Assembly: GCA_937941745.1 (NCBI GenBank)
Contig: CALDGV010000771.1
Location: forward strand, 1 to 23,673
DNA from: an uncultured Prosthecobacter sp.
GTDB lineage: Bacteria; Verrucomicrobiota; Verrucomicrobiia; Verrucomicrobiales; Verrucomicrobiaceae
Length of the DNA: 23,673 nt
Reading direction: 5' to 3'
In this document: in pieces, positions 8,010-15,335 of the stretch
Layout of the letters: each line of letters starts with the position of its first letter
How positions within the stretch are numbered: position 1 is the stretch's first letter
The notes under the pieces: generated by a model
What the model was told of the DNA's origin: nothing
The model's database searches: none
Seen by the model: only the letters and a program-made list of their open reading frames with translations
Made by a program: the position numbers and the translations under genes

Positions 8010-9236
8010 ATGATTTTTTCGCTTACCTCGCGCATTCTCCGCACGGTTGATCCAGTCTGTCTGGCCAAGGTCGGCTGGAACTTTGGGTTCAAAGGCGCGC
8101 GCTCCGTGATGCTCTTCAAACAGCGCCTGGAGCAGGGGCAGTTTTTCCCGCCCTTTCTCTACATCTCCATCCTGAATTCATGCAACCTGCGCTGCCAGGG
8201 ATGCTGGGTGGATGTGGACAAGCCCCGCGAAGCCATCTCCCTGGATGAATTGAACAAGATCATTCATGATGCCAAGAGGCACGGAAACGCCTTTTTTGGC
8301 CTTCTGGGCGGTGAACCCTTCATGCATCCTGAACTGCTGGACCTGCTGGCCACGCATCCGGACTGCTATTTCCAGATCTTCACCAATGGCCAGCTGATCA
8401 CTGAGAAAACCGCCAAAGCTCTTCGCCAGCTCGGCAATGCCACGCCGTTGGTCAGCGTGGAGGGGAACAGCACTGTCAGTGATGAGCGCCGGGGGAACAA
8501 GGATGTGCTCAACCGCACCCTGCGCGGCCTGCGCAACTGCCTGGATGCCAAGCTGCTCACCGGTGTGGCCACCAGCCTCTGCCAGACCAACATCGACGAC
8601 CTCCTGACCCGTGAATGGCTGCAAAAGCTCATCGACATGGGAGTGCATTACACCTGGTACCATACCTACCGCCCCGTCGGCCCCAAAATCAATGACCAGC
8701 TGGCCCTGACCCCGGCGCAGATCACAAAGGTCCGCCGTTTTGTCACGGACATGCGTGCTGAGATGCCGATCGCGATTGTGGATGCCTACTACGATCACAA
8801 CGGTAAGGCCCTCTGCCCGATGGCCACAGGCATTAGCCATCACATCGGACCGACTGGAGGTCTTGAGCCCTGCCCGATCATCCAGTTCGCCAAGGAAAAC
8901 GTCCGCACGCAGAGGGATCTGTTCGATGTCTTTACGCAGTCGGAGTTTCTCAAGGATTTCAGAGAGACGGCTGCTCGCCACACCCGGGGCTGCATCGTTC
9001 TTGAGAGGCCTGACTTGGTGAAGGACCTAGCCCTAAAGCATGGTGCCAAGGATACCACGATCCGCCAGACAGCCCTGGCCGAGGTCGAAGCGATGAAACC
9101 GCGGACCAGCCAATGGCGCGAGGAGGAGGAAATTCCCGAGAAGCACTGGATGTACAAGATCGCTAAACGCTTCTTCTACCATGACTTCGGGGTCTATCAT
9201 CAGCTTGATCCCAAGGCACACAGTCCGGTTGGGTGA
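8010..9236 (+). CDS. Radical SAM protein with SPASM-like C-terminal region
   Basis: A 408-residue radical S-adenosylmethionine enzyme. The [4Fe-4S] cluster motif Cx3Cx2C is Cys58, Cys62, Cys65 in NSCNLRCQGCW, and the SAM-contacting GGEP lies at 100-103. The C-terminal part has Cys269 (ALCPMATG), Cys288 (LEPCPII) and Cys328 (RGCIVLE), a reduced SPASM or twitch-like arrangement that may hold one auxiliary cluster. An N-terminal segment of about 48 residues precedes the barrel. ATG 8010 is chosen because it starts the conserved part; longer in-frame reading would overlap the end of the esterase gene. No Shine-Dalgarno sequence. I do not recognise the reaction; relatives of this general layout modify peptides, lipids or cofactors. 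It is followed 77 bases later by a small secreted protein gene, which could be a partner or unrelated. Confidence 0.88.
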   Translation: MIFSLTSRILRTVDPVCLAKVGWNFGFKGARSVMLFKQRLEQGQFFPPFLYISILNSCNLRCQGCWVDVDKPREAISLDELNKIIHDAKRHGNAFFGLLGGEPFMHPELLDLLATHPDCYFQIFTNGQLITEKTAKALRQLGNATPLVSVEGNSTVSDERRGNKDVLNRTLRGLRNCLDAKLLTGVATSLCQTNIDDLLTREWLQKLIDMGVHYTWYHTYRPVGPKINDQLALTPAQITKVRRFVTDMRAEMPIAIVDAYYDHNGKALCPMATGISHHIGPTGGLEPCPIIQFAKENVRTQRDLFDVFTQSEFLKDFRETAARHTRGCIVLERPDLVKDLALKHGAKDTTIRQTALAEVEAMKPRTSQWREEEEIPEKHWMYKIAKRFFYHDFGVYHQLDPKAHSPVG

Positions 9237-9313
9237 CGAAAACTTCTCGTGGTTCCTTTGAAATTCACACTTGCCGAACCCTCAAGAAACTCCTTAAATA
9301 CAGCTGCCCGCTT

Positions 9314-9748
9314 ATGAAACAACTCATCACCCTTATTGCTCTGTCGGTCGCCACCAGCAGCTTCGCTGGTCCGTTCAACTCGGTTGCGGCCAATCCTCCC
9401 CCACCTGCTCCCGATGCGACCGCCTTCTGCGGCCAGCGTCCGAACAAGGACATCTTCGGTGGTTACACCGCGATCAACCGCAGCATCCGCAACGGTGGAA
9501 CCTCCATCAGCAAGGATCAGATCATCAACTACGGACCTGCCAACCTTGAGAAATTTCAGGGTCAATATTATTGGGCACTGCCTGTTACCTATGTGAGCAC
9601 CTTCAGCGGCCCGAACAGCTATGCTGGCAAGCCTGCCTCCAATGCCATGAATGTCGTCCAGGCTCGTGCGCTGGTGAGTTTCGGCTCAGTCGTTCACTGG
9701 CTGTATCAGCCGACCCATCCTGAGCGCTCCTCCATCCCGGTGCGCTGA
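9314..9748 (+). CDS. Small secreted protein of unknown function
   Basis: A 144-residue protein I cannot assign to a family. The start at ATG 9314 gives a classic Sec signal peptide: basic start MKQ, hydrophobic core LITLIALSVATSS and a cleavage site after FAG or nearby. The mature protein begins with a proline-rich stretch (NPPPPAPD) and then a region rich in Asn, Gly, Ser and aromatic residues (GGYTAINRSIRNGG, FQGQYYWALPVTYVS), which suggests a small beta-rich periplasmic or extracellular protein. Only one cysteine (residue 39) remains after cleavage, so there is no internal disulfide. It lies downstream of the radical SAM gene and is closed by a strong terminator at 9782-9819, so it probably ends a transcript. 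It is not obviously a toxin, adhesin or enzyme. Confidence 0.8.
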   Translation: MKQLITLIALSVATSSFAGPFNSVAANPPPPAPDATAFCGQRPNKDIFGGYTAINRSIRNGGTSISKDQIINYGPANLEKFQGQYYWALPVTYVSTFSGPNSYAGKPASNAMNVVQARALVSFGSVVHWLYQPTHPERSSIPVR

Positions 9749-9781
9749 TCTGCGGTTTTGAAAAAGTTTTGGGTTTTTCCG

Positions 9782-9819
9782 CGAGGCGGACCGTGAACCG
9801 GTCCGCCTCGTTCGTTTTT
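9782..9819 (+). terminator. Strong intrinsic terminator
   Basis: A perfect 12-bp stem, CGAGGCGGACCG (9782-9793) with CGGTCCGCCTCG (9799-9810), closes a five-base loop and is followed by TTCGTTTTT (9811-9819). It lies 33 bases after the stop of the small secreted protein gene and separates it from the HdrA-like gene. A run of T before the stem (9774-9778) gives little terminator potential on the other strand. Confidence 0.93.
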
Positions 9820-9888
9820 AACGGCCCCCTGACAGCCGCAGTGCTTGCACTGCCAGCGGCTACTGCCATCATCCGCGCCCTGCCAATC

Positions 9889-10218
9889 ATGCCTGAATCT
9901 TCCCCCACGCTCCTTTACTGCCGTTGCGCCTATGCCCAGGTCGTTCCCAGCGGAGTGAAAAACGAAGTCCTGCAGAAGCTTTGTGAGTCAGGGGCTGGTT
10001 TTGAGAGTGTCTCCGATCTGTGCGAAATGGCAGCTCATCGTGACCCAAGGCTGCAAGCCCTGGCCTCCTGTGGGCCTCTGCGCATCGCCGCCTGCTATCC
10101 TCGTGCCGTCAAGGGGCTCTTCCAGCAGGCAGGGTCACCTCTTTCTGAGGCCGTCGAGGTTCTCAACATGCGCACTCAGACTGCCGAGGAGATCGTCAAT
10201 GCCATGCTGAAACCTTAA
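9889..10218 (+). CDS. Small cysteine-rich protein resembling the HdrA N-terminal segment
   Basis: A 109-residue cytoplasmic protein with six cysteines (11, 13, 32, 45, 61, 69). The pattern of an early Cys-x-Cys after a short beta strand (LLYCRCAY) and a later IAACYPRAVKGLFQQAG followed by VLNMR closely recalls the N-terminal region of heterodisulfide reductase subunit A, where a [4Fe-4S] cluster is bound and the text reads roughly VAACSPR...AG...NIR. This similarity is my own reading of the motif, not a database result. The large flavin domain and ferredoxin repeats of HdrA are absent. ATG 9889 is 70 bases after the terminator; no Shine-Dalgarno sequence. The next gene, a two-cluster 4Fe-4S protein, begins 34 bases after the stop, so the two are very likely co-transcribed and may form one electron-transfer unit. 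The function is unknown. Confidence 0.82.
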   Translation: MPESSPTLLYCRCAYAQVVPSGVKNEVLQKLCESGAGFESVSDLCEMAAHRDPRLQALASCGPLRIAACYPRAVKGLFQQAGSPLSEAVEVLNMRTQTAEEIVNAMLKP

Positions 10219-10252
10219 GTGGTTCCTGCTCGTTCTTCTGCCTGCTCACCTC

Positions 10253-11107
10253 ATGATCACTCACGTTCACCGTCCTCTCCGAGTCGTTCTTTACGAAGGC
10301 CAGGGATCCTTCCCCCTGCCGGCTGAATCCCGGGCCAAGGTCATGATGGCGCTCCTGGACAAAGGTTATGCCGTCACCCGCGCCACCGATGCGGGGGCTT
10401 CAGCCATGCCGCATGATGACCGCAGCCTGCTTGTCCTTGGTTTGTTTCCAGATCAGAAGGCTCCGCAAATCGAAGATGTCACCGGGAAGGTCAGCATCGA
10501 AGCCCGCGACATCAGCGGCCTCGATGTGGAGGCGATTCTGGGCCTCGTGGAGAAGAGCAGGGGGGAAGTGCCGATGAACGAGCCGGGCAAGTGGAAGCCC
10601 TGGTTTCCTGTCATCGACTACACCCGTTGCACCAACTGCATGCAGTGTCTGAGTTTCTGCCTGTTTGATGTTTATGGCGTGAGTTCGGATCACAAGATCC
10701 AGGTTCAGAACAACGACAACTGCAAGACCAACTGCCCGGCCTGCTCCCGTGTCTGTCCTGAGGTGGCGATCATGTTTCCCAAGTATCAGGCAGGGCCGAT
10801 CAACGGTGATGAAGTCAATCAAGCCGAGGCCAGCCGTGAGAAGATCAAGGTGGATATTTCCTCTCTCCTTGGGGGAGACATTTATTCCGCTCTTAAGGAT
10901 CGCAGCGCGGCTGCCAAATCCCGTTTCAGCAAGGAGCGGAGTCCTGACAAAGCCCTCGATGAGCGCAAAAAGTGCCTCACAAAGCTTGTTGGCGATGGAT
11001 TTATTCCTGCAGATGTCCTCGCCAGCCTGCCTTCGCCGGATGAGATCCTGCGCAAGGCCGAACAGGCCAAGGCGAGAGCTGAGGCCGCACTCGCAGCACA
11101 AGCCTAA
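10253..11107 (+). CDS. Two-cluster 4Fe-4S protein with a Rossmann-like N-terminal domain
   Basis: A 284-residue iron-sulfur protein of unknown partner. Residues 8-105 look like an alpha/beta domain (LRVVLYEGQGSFPLPAES, then SLLVLGLFPDQ) of flavodoxin or Rossmann type. The ferredoxin part holds Cys126, 129, 132, 136 (Cx2Cx2Cx3C) and Cys157, 161, 164, 168 (Cx3Cx2Cx3CP); the second motif is atypical because of its extra spacing residue. Each fourth cysteine is followed by the usual structure for swapped ligation of two [4Fe-4S] clusters. Residues 195-284 are charged and helical, ending in a Lys/Ala/Glu-rich helix that may be a coiled coil or partner-binding tail. There is no signal peptide or membrane segment. 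It follows the HdrA-like gene by 34 bases. A redox role is well supported; the donor, acceptor and pathway are not visible. Confidence 0.88.
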   Translation: MITHVHRPLRVVLYEGQGSFPLPAESRAKVMMALLDKGYAVTRATDAGASAMPHDDRSLLVLGLFPDQKAPQIEDVTGKVSIEARDISGLDVEAILGLVEKSRGEVPMNEPGKWKPWFPVIDYTRCTNCMQCLSFCLFDVYGVSSDHKIQVQNNDNCKTNCPACSRVCPEVAIMFPKYQAGPINGDEVNQAEASREKIKVDISSLLGGDIYSALKDRSAAAKSRFSKERSPDKALDERKKCLTKLVGDGFIPADVLASLPSPDEILRKAEQAKARAEAALAAQA

Positions 11108-11143
11108 ACGCAAAGAGCGGCCTGATGCGGGCGTAGTGCCTTC

Positions 11144-12682
11144 ATGGTCCGTTATTTCCTTGTTAGCATCTTTACTGTCGCTGCCCTCGCCCTTCAGGCA
11201 GCCGAACCCTTGAACATTGGTTCCCGCCGGGAACTCTTTGTGGATGATTTTATCATCGAAAAGCTTCAGGCCGGCGCGGTTCGGCGTCTGCATCAGCCGC
11301 AGCCTCGGGAAATCGTGATGGTGCATGATGCCGCCTGGGAGGGCAGCGGCACCGGCTATCACAGCATCTTCAAGGACGGCGACCTCTACCGAATGTACTA
11401 CAAGGCGTGGCAGCTGGATGTGAAGGATGGCAAGGTGAATACCGGCTCTCATCCGCTCTTCTGCTGCTATGCCGAGAGTGACGATGGAATGCACTGGCGG
11501 AAGCCCGAGCTTGGGCTGCACGAGTTCAAAGGCTCCAAGGCCAACAACATCGTCATTCCTCATGGCATGATGGGGAAGGTGAATCCTGACGGCGGCCATC
11601 CTGCCGTATTCAAGGACGACAATCCGGCGGCACCGGCGGATGCCCGCTACAAGGCCATCGTGCGTTCCAACTCGCCCAAAGGTCTTCTGGCCTTGAAGTC
11701 AGCCGACGGCCTTCGCTGGACTCCAATGTCGGACAAACCTGTGATCACCGACGGAGCTTTCGATTCGCAAAACCTGGCTTTCTGGGATGCTCAGAGCGGC
11801 ATTTACCGCGCCTACTGGCGCTATTTCACGGCTGGTGTCACGGATGAAAAGAACTGGAAGCCATCGGGTGACCGAGCCATCCGCACCGCCACCTCGCGCG
11901 ACTTTATCCACTGGGAAGGACAGAAGGATCTGCAGTATGTGGATTCCCCCTCGGAACAGCTCTACACCAACCAGGTGAAGCCCTACCATCGGGCACCTCA
12001 CCTGCTCATCGGCTTTCCCACGCGCTACATTGAAAGAGGATGGTCGGAATCCATGCGCGCCCTGCCTGAGCGTGAACATCGTGAGTCTCGTGCCAAGGCC
12101 AGTCTGCGCTATGGCACCGCGATCACGGAAGGCCTTTTCATGGCAAGCCGTGATGGAGTCACTTTCAAACGCTGGAACGAAGCCTTTCTTCCTCCTGGAA
12201 TCGAGCGTCCAGGCACCTGGAACTACGGCCACCAATACATCGCATGGCAAGTCGTCGAGACTCGCTCCGATCTGGAGGGGGCGCCCAACGAACTCTCGCT
12301 CTACGCCACCGAGAGCTACTGGACGGACACCAGCAGTGCATTGCGTCGTTACACGCTCAGGCTGGATGGGTTTGTTTCGGTGCATGCACCGATGAGCGGC
12401 GGAGAACTGCTGACCAAGCCTTTTCGTTTCCAGGGAAAGCGGCTGACGATGAATTTCGCCACTTCAGCTGCGGGAGGCATTCAAGTCGAGCTTCAGGATG
12501 CTGATGGCAGGGCCCTGGCGGGCTGTTCGCTGGATGATTCGGAGGTTCATTTCGGTGACTCAGTGAATCGCGCCGTGGTCTGGAAGGGTGGTTCTGATGT
12601 CTCGCAATGGGCCGGGCAACCGGTTCGGCTGCGCTTCAAGCTGCAGGACGCTCACCTGTATTCCTTCAAGTTCGAGGAGTGA
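11144..12682 (+). CDS. Secreted beta-propeller protein, glycosidase-like
   Basis: A 512-residue exported protein. The Sec signal peptide covers about residues 1-20 (MVRYFLVSIFTVAALALQAA). Directly after it comes IGSRRELFVDDFIIE, a start shared by many Planctomycete and Verrucomicrobial proteins related to the five-bladed beta-propeller glycosidases (GH32/GH43/GH130-like fold). Repeated blade-like units follow with Trp-rich strands and acidic turns: DGDLYRMYYKAW, SDDGMHWRKPEL, SADGLRWTP, FWDAQSGIYRAYWR and TSRDFIHWEG. The last 85 residues form a beta-sandwich-like module (IQVELQDADGRALAGCSLDD to the C-terminus). I cannot identify catalytic acids with certainty, so activity on glycans is inferred from fold and context. 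The gene starts 36 bases after the 4Fe-4S gene and converges with the DUF1549/DUF1553 gene with 13 bases between stops. Confidence 0.78.
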   Translation: MVRYFLVSIFTVAALALQAAEPLNIGSRRELFVDDFIIEKLQAGAVRRLHQPQPREIVMVHDAAWEGSGTGYHSIFKDGDLYRMYYKAWQLDVKDGKVNTGSHPLFCCYAESDDGMHWRKPELGLHEFKGSKANNIVIPHGMMGKVNPDGGHPAVFKDDNPAAPADARYKAIVRSNSPKGLLALKSADGLRWTPMSDKPVITDGAFDSQNLAFWDAQSGIYRAYWRYFTAGVTDEKNWKPSGDRAIRTATSRDFIHWEGQKDLQYVDSPSEQLYTNQVKPYHRAPHLLIGFPTRYIERGWSESMRALPEREHRESRAKASLRYGTAITEGLFMASRDGVTFKRWNEAFLPPGIERPGTWNYGHQYIAWQVVETRSDLEGAPNELSLYATESYWTDTSSALRRYTLRLDGFVSVHAPMSGGELLTKPFRFQGKRLTMNFATSAAGGIQVELQDADGRALAGCSLDDSEVHFGDSVNRAVVWKGGSDVSQWAGQPVRLRFKLQDAHLYSFKFEE

Positions 12683-12695
12683 AAAGCCCCCGGGT

Positions 12696-15290
12696 TCAAT
12701 CGACGAAGACAAACTCGTTTGAGAGCATCAGCATTTGGATCAGTTGCTCCCAAGGGCTGATGCTGGCCACTGGTTGATTGGAGAAATCCTTTTCAGCATC
12801 CCAGCCAGTCACAGGCAAATCACCTCCTGCGCCTGTGGCTGTTTCGACTGCGGCAATCTTGGGGGACCACAGAAACTGGTCGCTGTTCAGTCCTCCGCCG
12901 ATGTCCACGATGAAGTCCAGGGTGTCACCCGCCTCCATGGAAATCGTTTTCAAACTCAGCTCAGCCTTGTCAGCATGCAGCTGGCTGCTGAGCAGCTTGC
13001 CAAGCCTGGAATGGCTCACAAATGCGCGGATGCCGTCTCCGACGGTAGGTTCATGAACCAGCCATGACTGCAGTTCATAGGTTCCAGGAGCCGGGGCTTT
13101 CCAGCGCCTGATGACGGCATGCTTCCGGTCATTGCCCGGATGACCGCCCTTGGCGGTAAGCTGTGCCCAGCCAAGTTCTTGGTTGGGCCATTCAGCGGCT
13201 CCCTGCCAGGCGCTGCCAGTGAAATGAGGGATAGGGTGAAAGGCATGCACTCGCCCGGCAGCTTCGTCCCATTCGCCATAACCATAACTCCAGGCCTTTG
13301 AGGCCAGGGGTGGTTCAGGAGGTGGTGCCGCATCCACCTTCAGAAAAGCGAGCGCAGAGGCCATCTCCTCTGAACTGGGGCTGCGCTGAAAGAGCTGGTG
13401 ATAGATACTCTGCAGCCTCGCTTTATCGGAATCTGCTCCTTCTGCGGATCTTTTCGCCAGAGCCTTCACCTGACGGATGAGGAAGGGGTGATTGAGCCCA
13501 AAAAGTGCCTGCTGAGGGACGGTCGTCTCGGTCCGTTGAGGGATGGAGAGGTCCGGGTTGGCGAAATCAAAGGTCCGCATCACTGCTGGCAGATTTTCGC
13601 GATCTACGAGGGCATAAAGGGTTCGTCTCGTATTGCTTGTGGCAAACAGGGCCTCCGCAGGGCCACCGACTTTCTGGTTCAGGCCTTCTCCTGCCGTGAG
13701 CCAAGCATCCCGCAGTTCTTCAAATCCTAGACGGTGAGGGCTCATGCGAGCCAGCCAGCGATTGTCGGGATCACGAGAATCACTGGCCCGGCTTTCCTGC
13801 TGATAGGTCTCCGAAGTTAAAATCAACCGATGAACGTGCTTCAGGCTCCAGCCGCTCCGGATGAACTCTGCCGCTAGCCAGTCCAGCAGTTCAGGATGGC
13901 TGGGGGCACTGCCTTGCTTGCCAAAGTCACTGGGCGTGCTGACCAGTCCACGACCAAAATGATGCTGCCAGACTCGGTTCACCATCACCCGTGCAGTCAG
14001 AGGGTTCTGAGGATTGGCAATCGCCTGAGCCAGTTCGAGCCTTCCGCTGCCTTGTCGGAAGGGCTTTTGTGGCCCGAAAAGGCTGAGGAAGGCCCTGGGC
14101 ACTGCTTCACATTTGGTCAGAGGATTGCCGCGGTTGAAGATCCTGGGCTCGGCTGGGCGAGCACGGTCCACCAGGATCGTTGCGTGAGCCGGGACTTGGC
14201 TGCTCTTCAAAAGATGCCGGTCCACCTCGGTTTGCGACTTCCACAACTCCACCACCACGCTGGTGGGGAAGTACATCTCATTGTTCGCGATGTGCTCATC
14301 TGGAACCCAGCAGGGGGATTCGGGTCCCTGCAGGACATCCTGCGTGACTTTGACTCCAGGATGCTTCTCAAGCCAGGCCGTCCAGCGGTGCACGATGAAC
14401 GGGTTGAGGTCTTTTTCGTCCAGAATCTGGCCGAAGACTTCCTCCGGATACTTCTCCAGCTCCTTTTGGGCCGCCAGATAGTCCGCTGCACGCGCTCTTG
14501 TGCGTGCCATCTGCTCTTCGCGACGCTTTGTCATCAGCTCGCGGTTTTTCTGCTTCAGCTTTTCCAGCTCAGCATCCTGACCCGGAGCACATGGCACCAC
14601 CTGTTCTGCGCAGCTCTGAAACACGCCATACAAGGCATAGTAATCCCGGGTTGGAATCGGATCGAACTTGTGATCGTGGCAGCGTGCGCAGGCCACCGTC
14701 AGTCCCTGCGTCCCGCGCATCACCACGTCGATGCGATCGTCGATGATGTCATGAGTCACACCGAGGAAGCGCCGACCGAGGGTCAGAAAGCCCATGGCGG
14801 CCAGATCGGGTGAACCTTGTGGCACCAACTGATCGGCCGCGATCTGCAGCATCAGGAAGCGGTCATAAGGCATGTCGTCGTTCAGGGCTCGCACCACCCA
14901 GTCCCTGTAGGCCGAGGCATGCACCCAGCGCTTCTCCTCCCGTGCATAGACATAGCCTTTGGTGTCGGAGTAGCGCGCCAGATCCAGCCAGTGGCGTGCC
15001 CAGTGTTCTCCATAGTGAGGCGATGCCAGAAGCTCGTTCACCCAGCGCTCGTAGGGGATGTGGCTCGAGGCAGGAGGAAGGCCGGTGAGACCAAAGCTGG
15101 CACGTCGGACCCGTGTGGCATTGTCTGCCTTCGGTGAGGGCTTCAGGCCTTGTTCTGCCAATTTTTGGCGGATGAAGTCATCAATGCTCCGTCCTTGCCC
15201 TGGTTTGAGAGGTCGAAACGCCCAGTGCTCCTCCGAACGCAGGCTCGGAGCGGTCAGCAGAAGGAGCAGTACTGGCAGGACGCATCTCAC
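12696..15290 (-). CDS. DUF1549/DUF1553 protein with an internal beta-sandwich module
   Basis: An 864-residue exported protein of the Planctomycete-type DUF1549 plus DUF1553 architecture, of unproven biochemical role, often near sulfatases and DUF1501 genes. A signal peptide covers residues 1-19. DUF1549 spans about 33-235 and includes the hallmark CARCHDHKFDPI with Cys201, Cys204 and His205, a haem-c-like CxxCH. A coiled, charged linker (240-285) follows. DUF1553 spans about 385-650 with LTARVMVNRVWQHHFGRG and DFGKQGSAPSHPELLDWLA. Residues 662-845 form an extra beta-rich, carbohydrate-binding-like module, after which the family ending resumes with PWEQLIQMLMLSNEF (846-860). The common N-terminal cytochrome c domain is missing. 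The start is GTG at 15288-15290, with an in-frame TAG three codons upstream and no in-frame ATG between. An AraC regulator lies 45 bases upstream on the same strand. Confidence 0.92.
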   Translation of the reverse strand: MRCVLPVLLLLLTAPSLRSEEHWAFRPLKPGQGRSIDDFIRQKLAEQGLKPSPKADNATRVRRASFGLTGLPPASSHIPYERWVNELLASPHYGEHWARHWLDLARYSDTKGYVYAREEKRWVHASAYRDWVVRALNDDMPYDRFLMLQIAADQLVPQGSPDLAAMGFLTLGRRFLGVTHDIIDDRIDVVMRGTQGLTVACARCHDHKFDPIPTRDYYALYGVFQSCAEQVVPCAPGQDAELEKLKQKNRELMTKRREEQMARTRARAADYLAAQKELEKYPEEVFGQILDEKDLNPFIVHRWTAWLEKHPGVKVTQDVLQGPESPCWVPDEHIANNEMYFPTSVVVELWKSQTEVDRHLLKSSQVPAHATILVDRARPAEPRIFNRGNPLTKCEAVPRAFLSLFGPQKPFRQGSGRLELAQAIANPQNPLTARVMVNRVWQHHFGRGLVSTPSDFGKQGSAPSHPELLDWLAAEFIRSGWSLKHVHRLILTSETYQQESRASDSRDPDNRWLARMSPHRLGFEELRDAWLTAGEGLNQKVGGPAEALFATSNTRRTLYALVDRENLPAVMRTFDFANPDLSIPQRTETTVPQQALFGLNHPFLIRQVKALAKRSAEGADSDKARLQSIYHQLFQRSPSSEEMASALAFLKVDAAPPPEPPLASKAWSYGYGEWDEAAGRVHAFHPIPHFTGSAWQGAAEWPNQELGWAQLTAKGGHPGNDRKHAVIRRWKAPAPGTYELQSWLVHEPTVGDGIRAFVSHSRLGKLLSSQLHADKAELSLKTISMEAGDTLDFIVDIGGGLNSDQFLWSPKIAAVETATGAGGDLPVTGWDAEKDFSNQPVASISPWEQLIQMLMLSNEFVFVD

Positions 15291-15335
15291 AAGCGCCTAC
15301 TACGGCTCTGGCAGACATGTTCTCGTCTCCGCCGT

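Noticed and set aside
9271..9300. Possible promoter TTGCCG - 18 bases - TAAATA before the small secreted protein gene.
   Set aside because: The -35 match is poor, and the sigma factor consensus of this organism is unknown; it could be chance in a short AT-richer gap.
9889..10218. The cysteine-rich small protein as a zinc-finger or toxin-like protein.
   Set aside because: The cysteine spacing does not form paired CxxC zinc ligands, and there is no signal peptide; the HdrA-like reading and the adjacent 4Fe-4S gene explain it better.
10400..11599. A minus-strand frame open for about 399 codons.
   Set aside because: Crosses the antisense of two convincing plus-strand genes and their intergenic gap, with no motif.
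13896..14813. A plus-strand frame open for about 305 codons.
   Set aside because: Antisense to the DUF1549/DUF1553 gene; no recognisable domain or leader.
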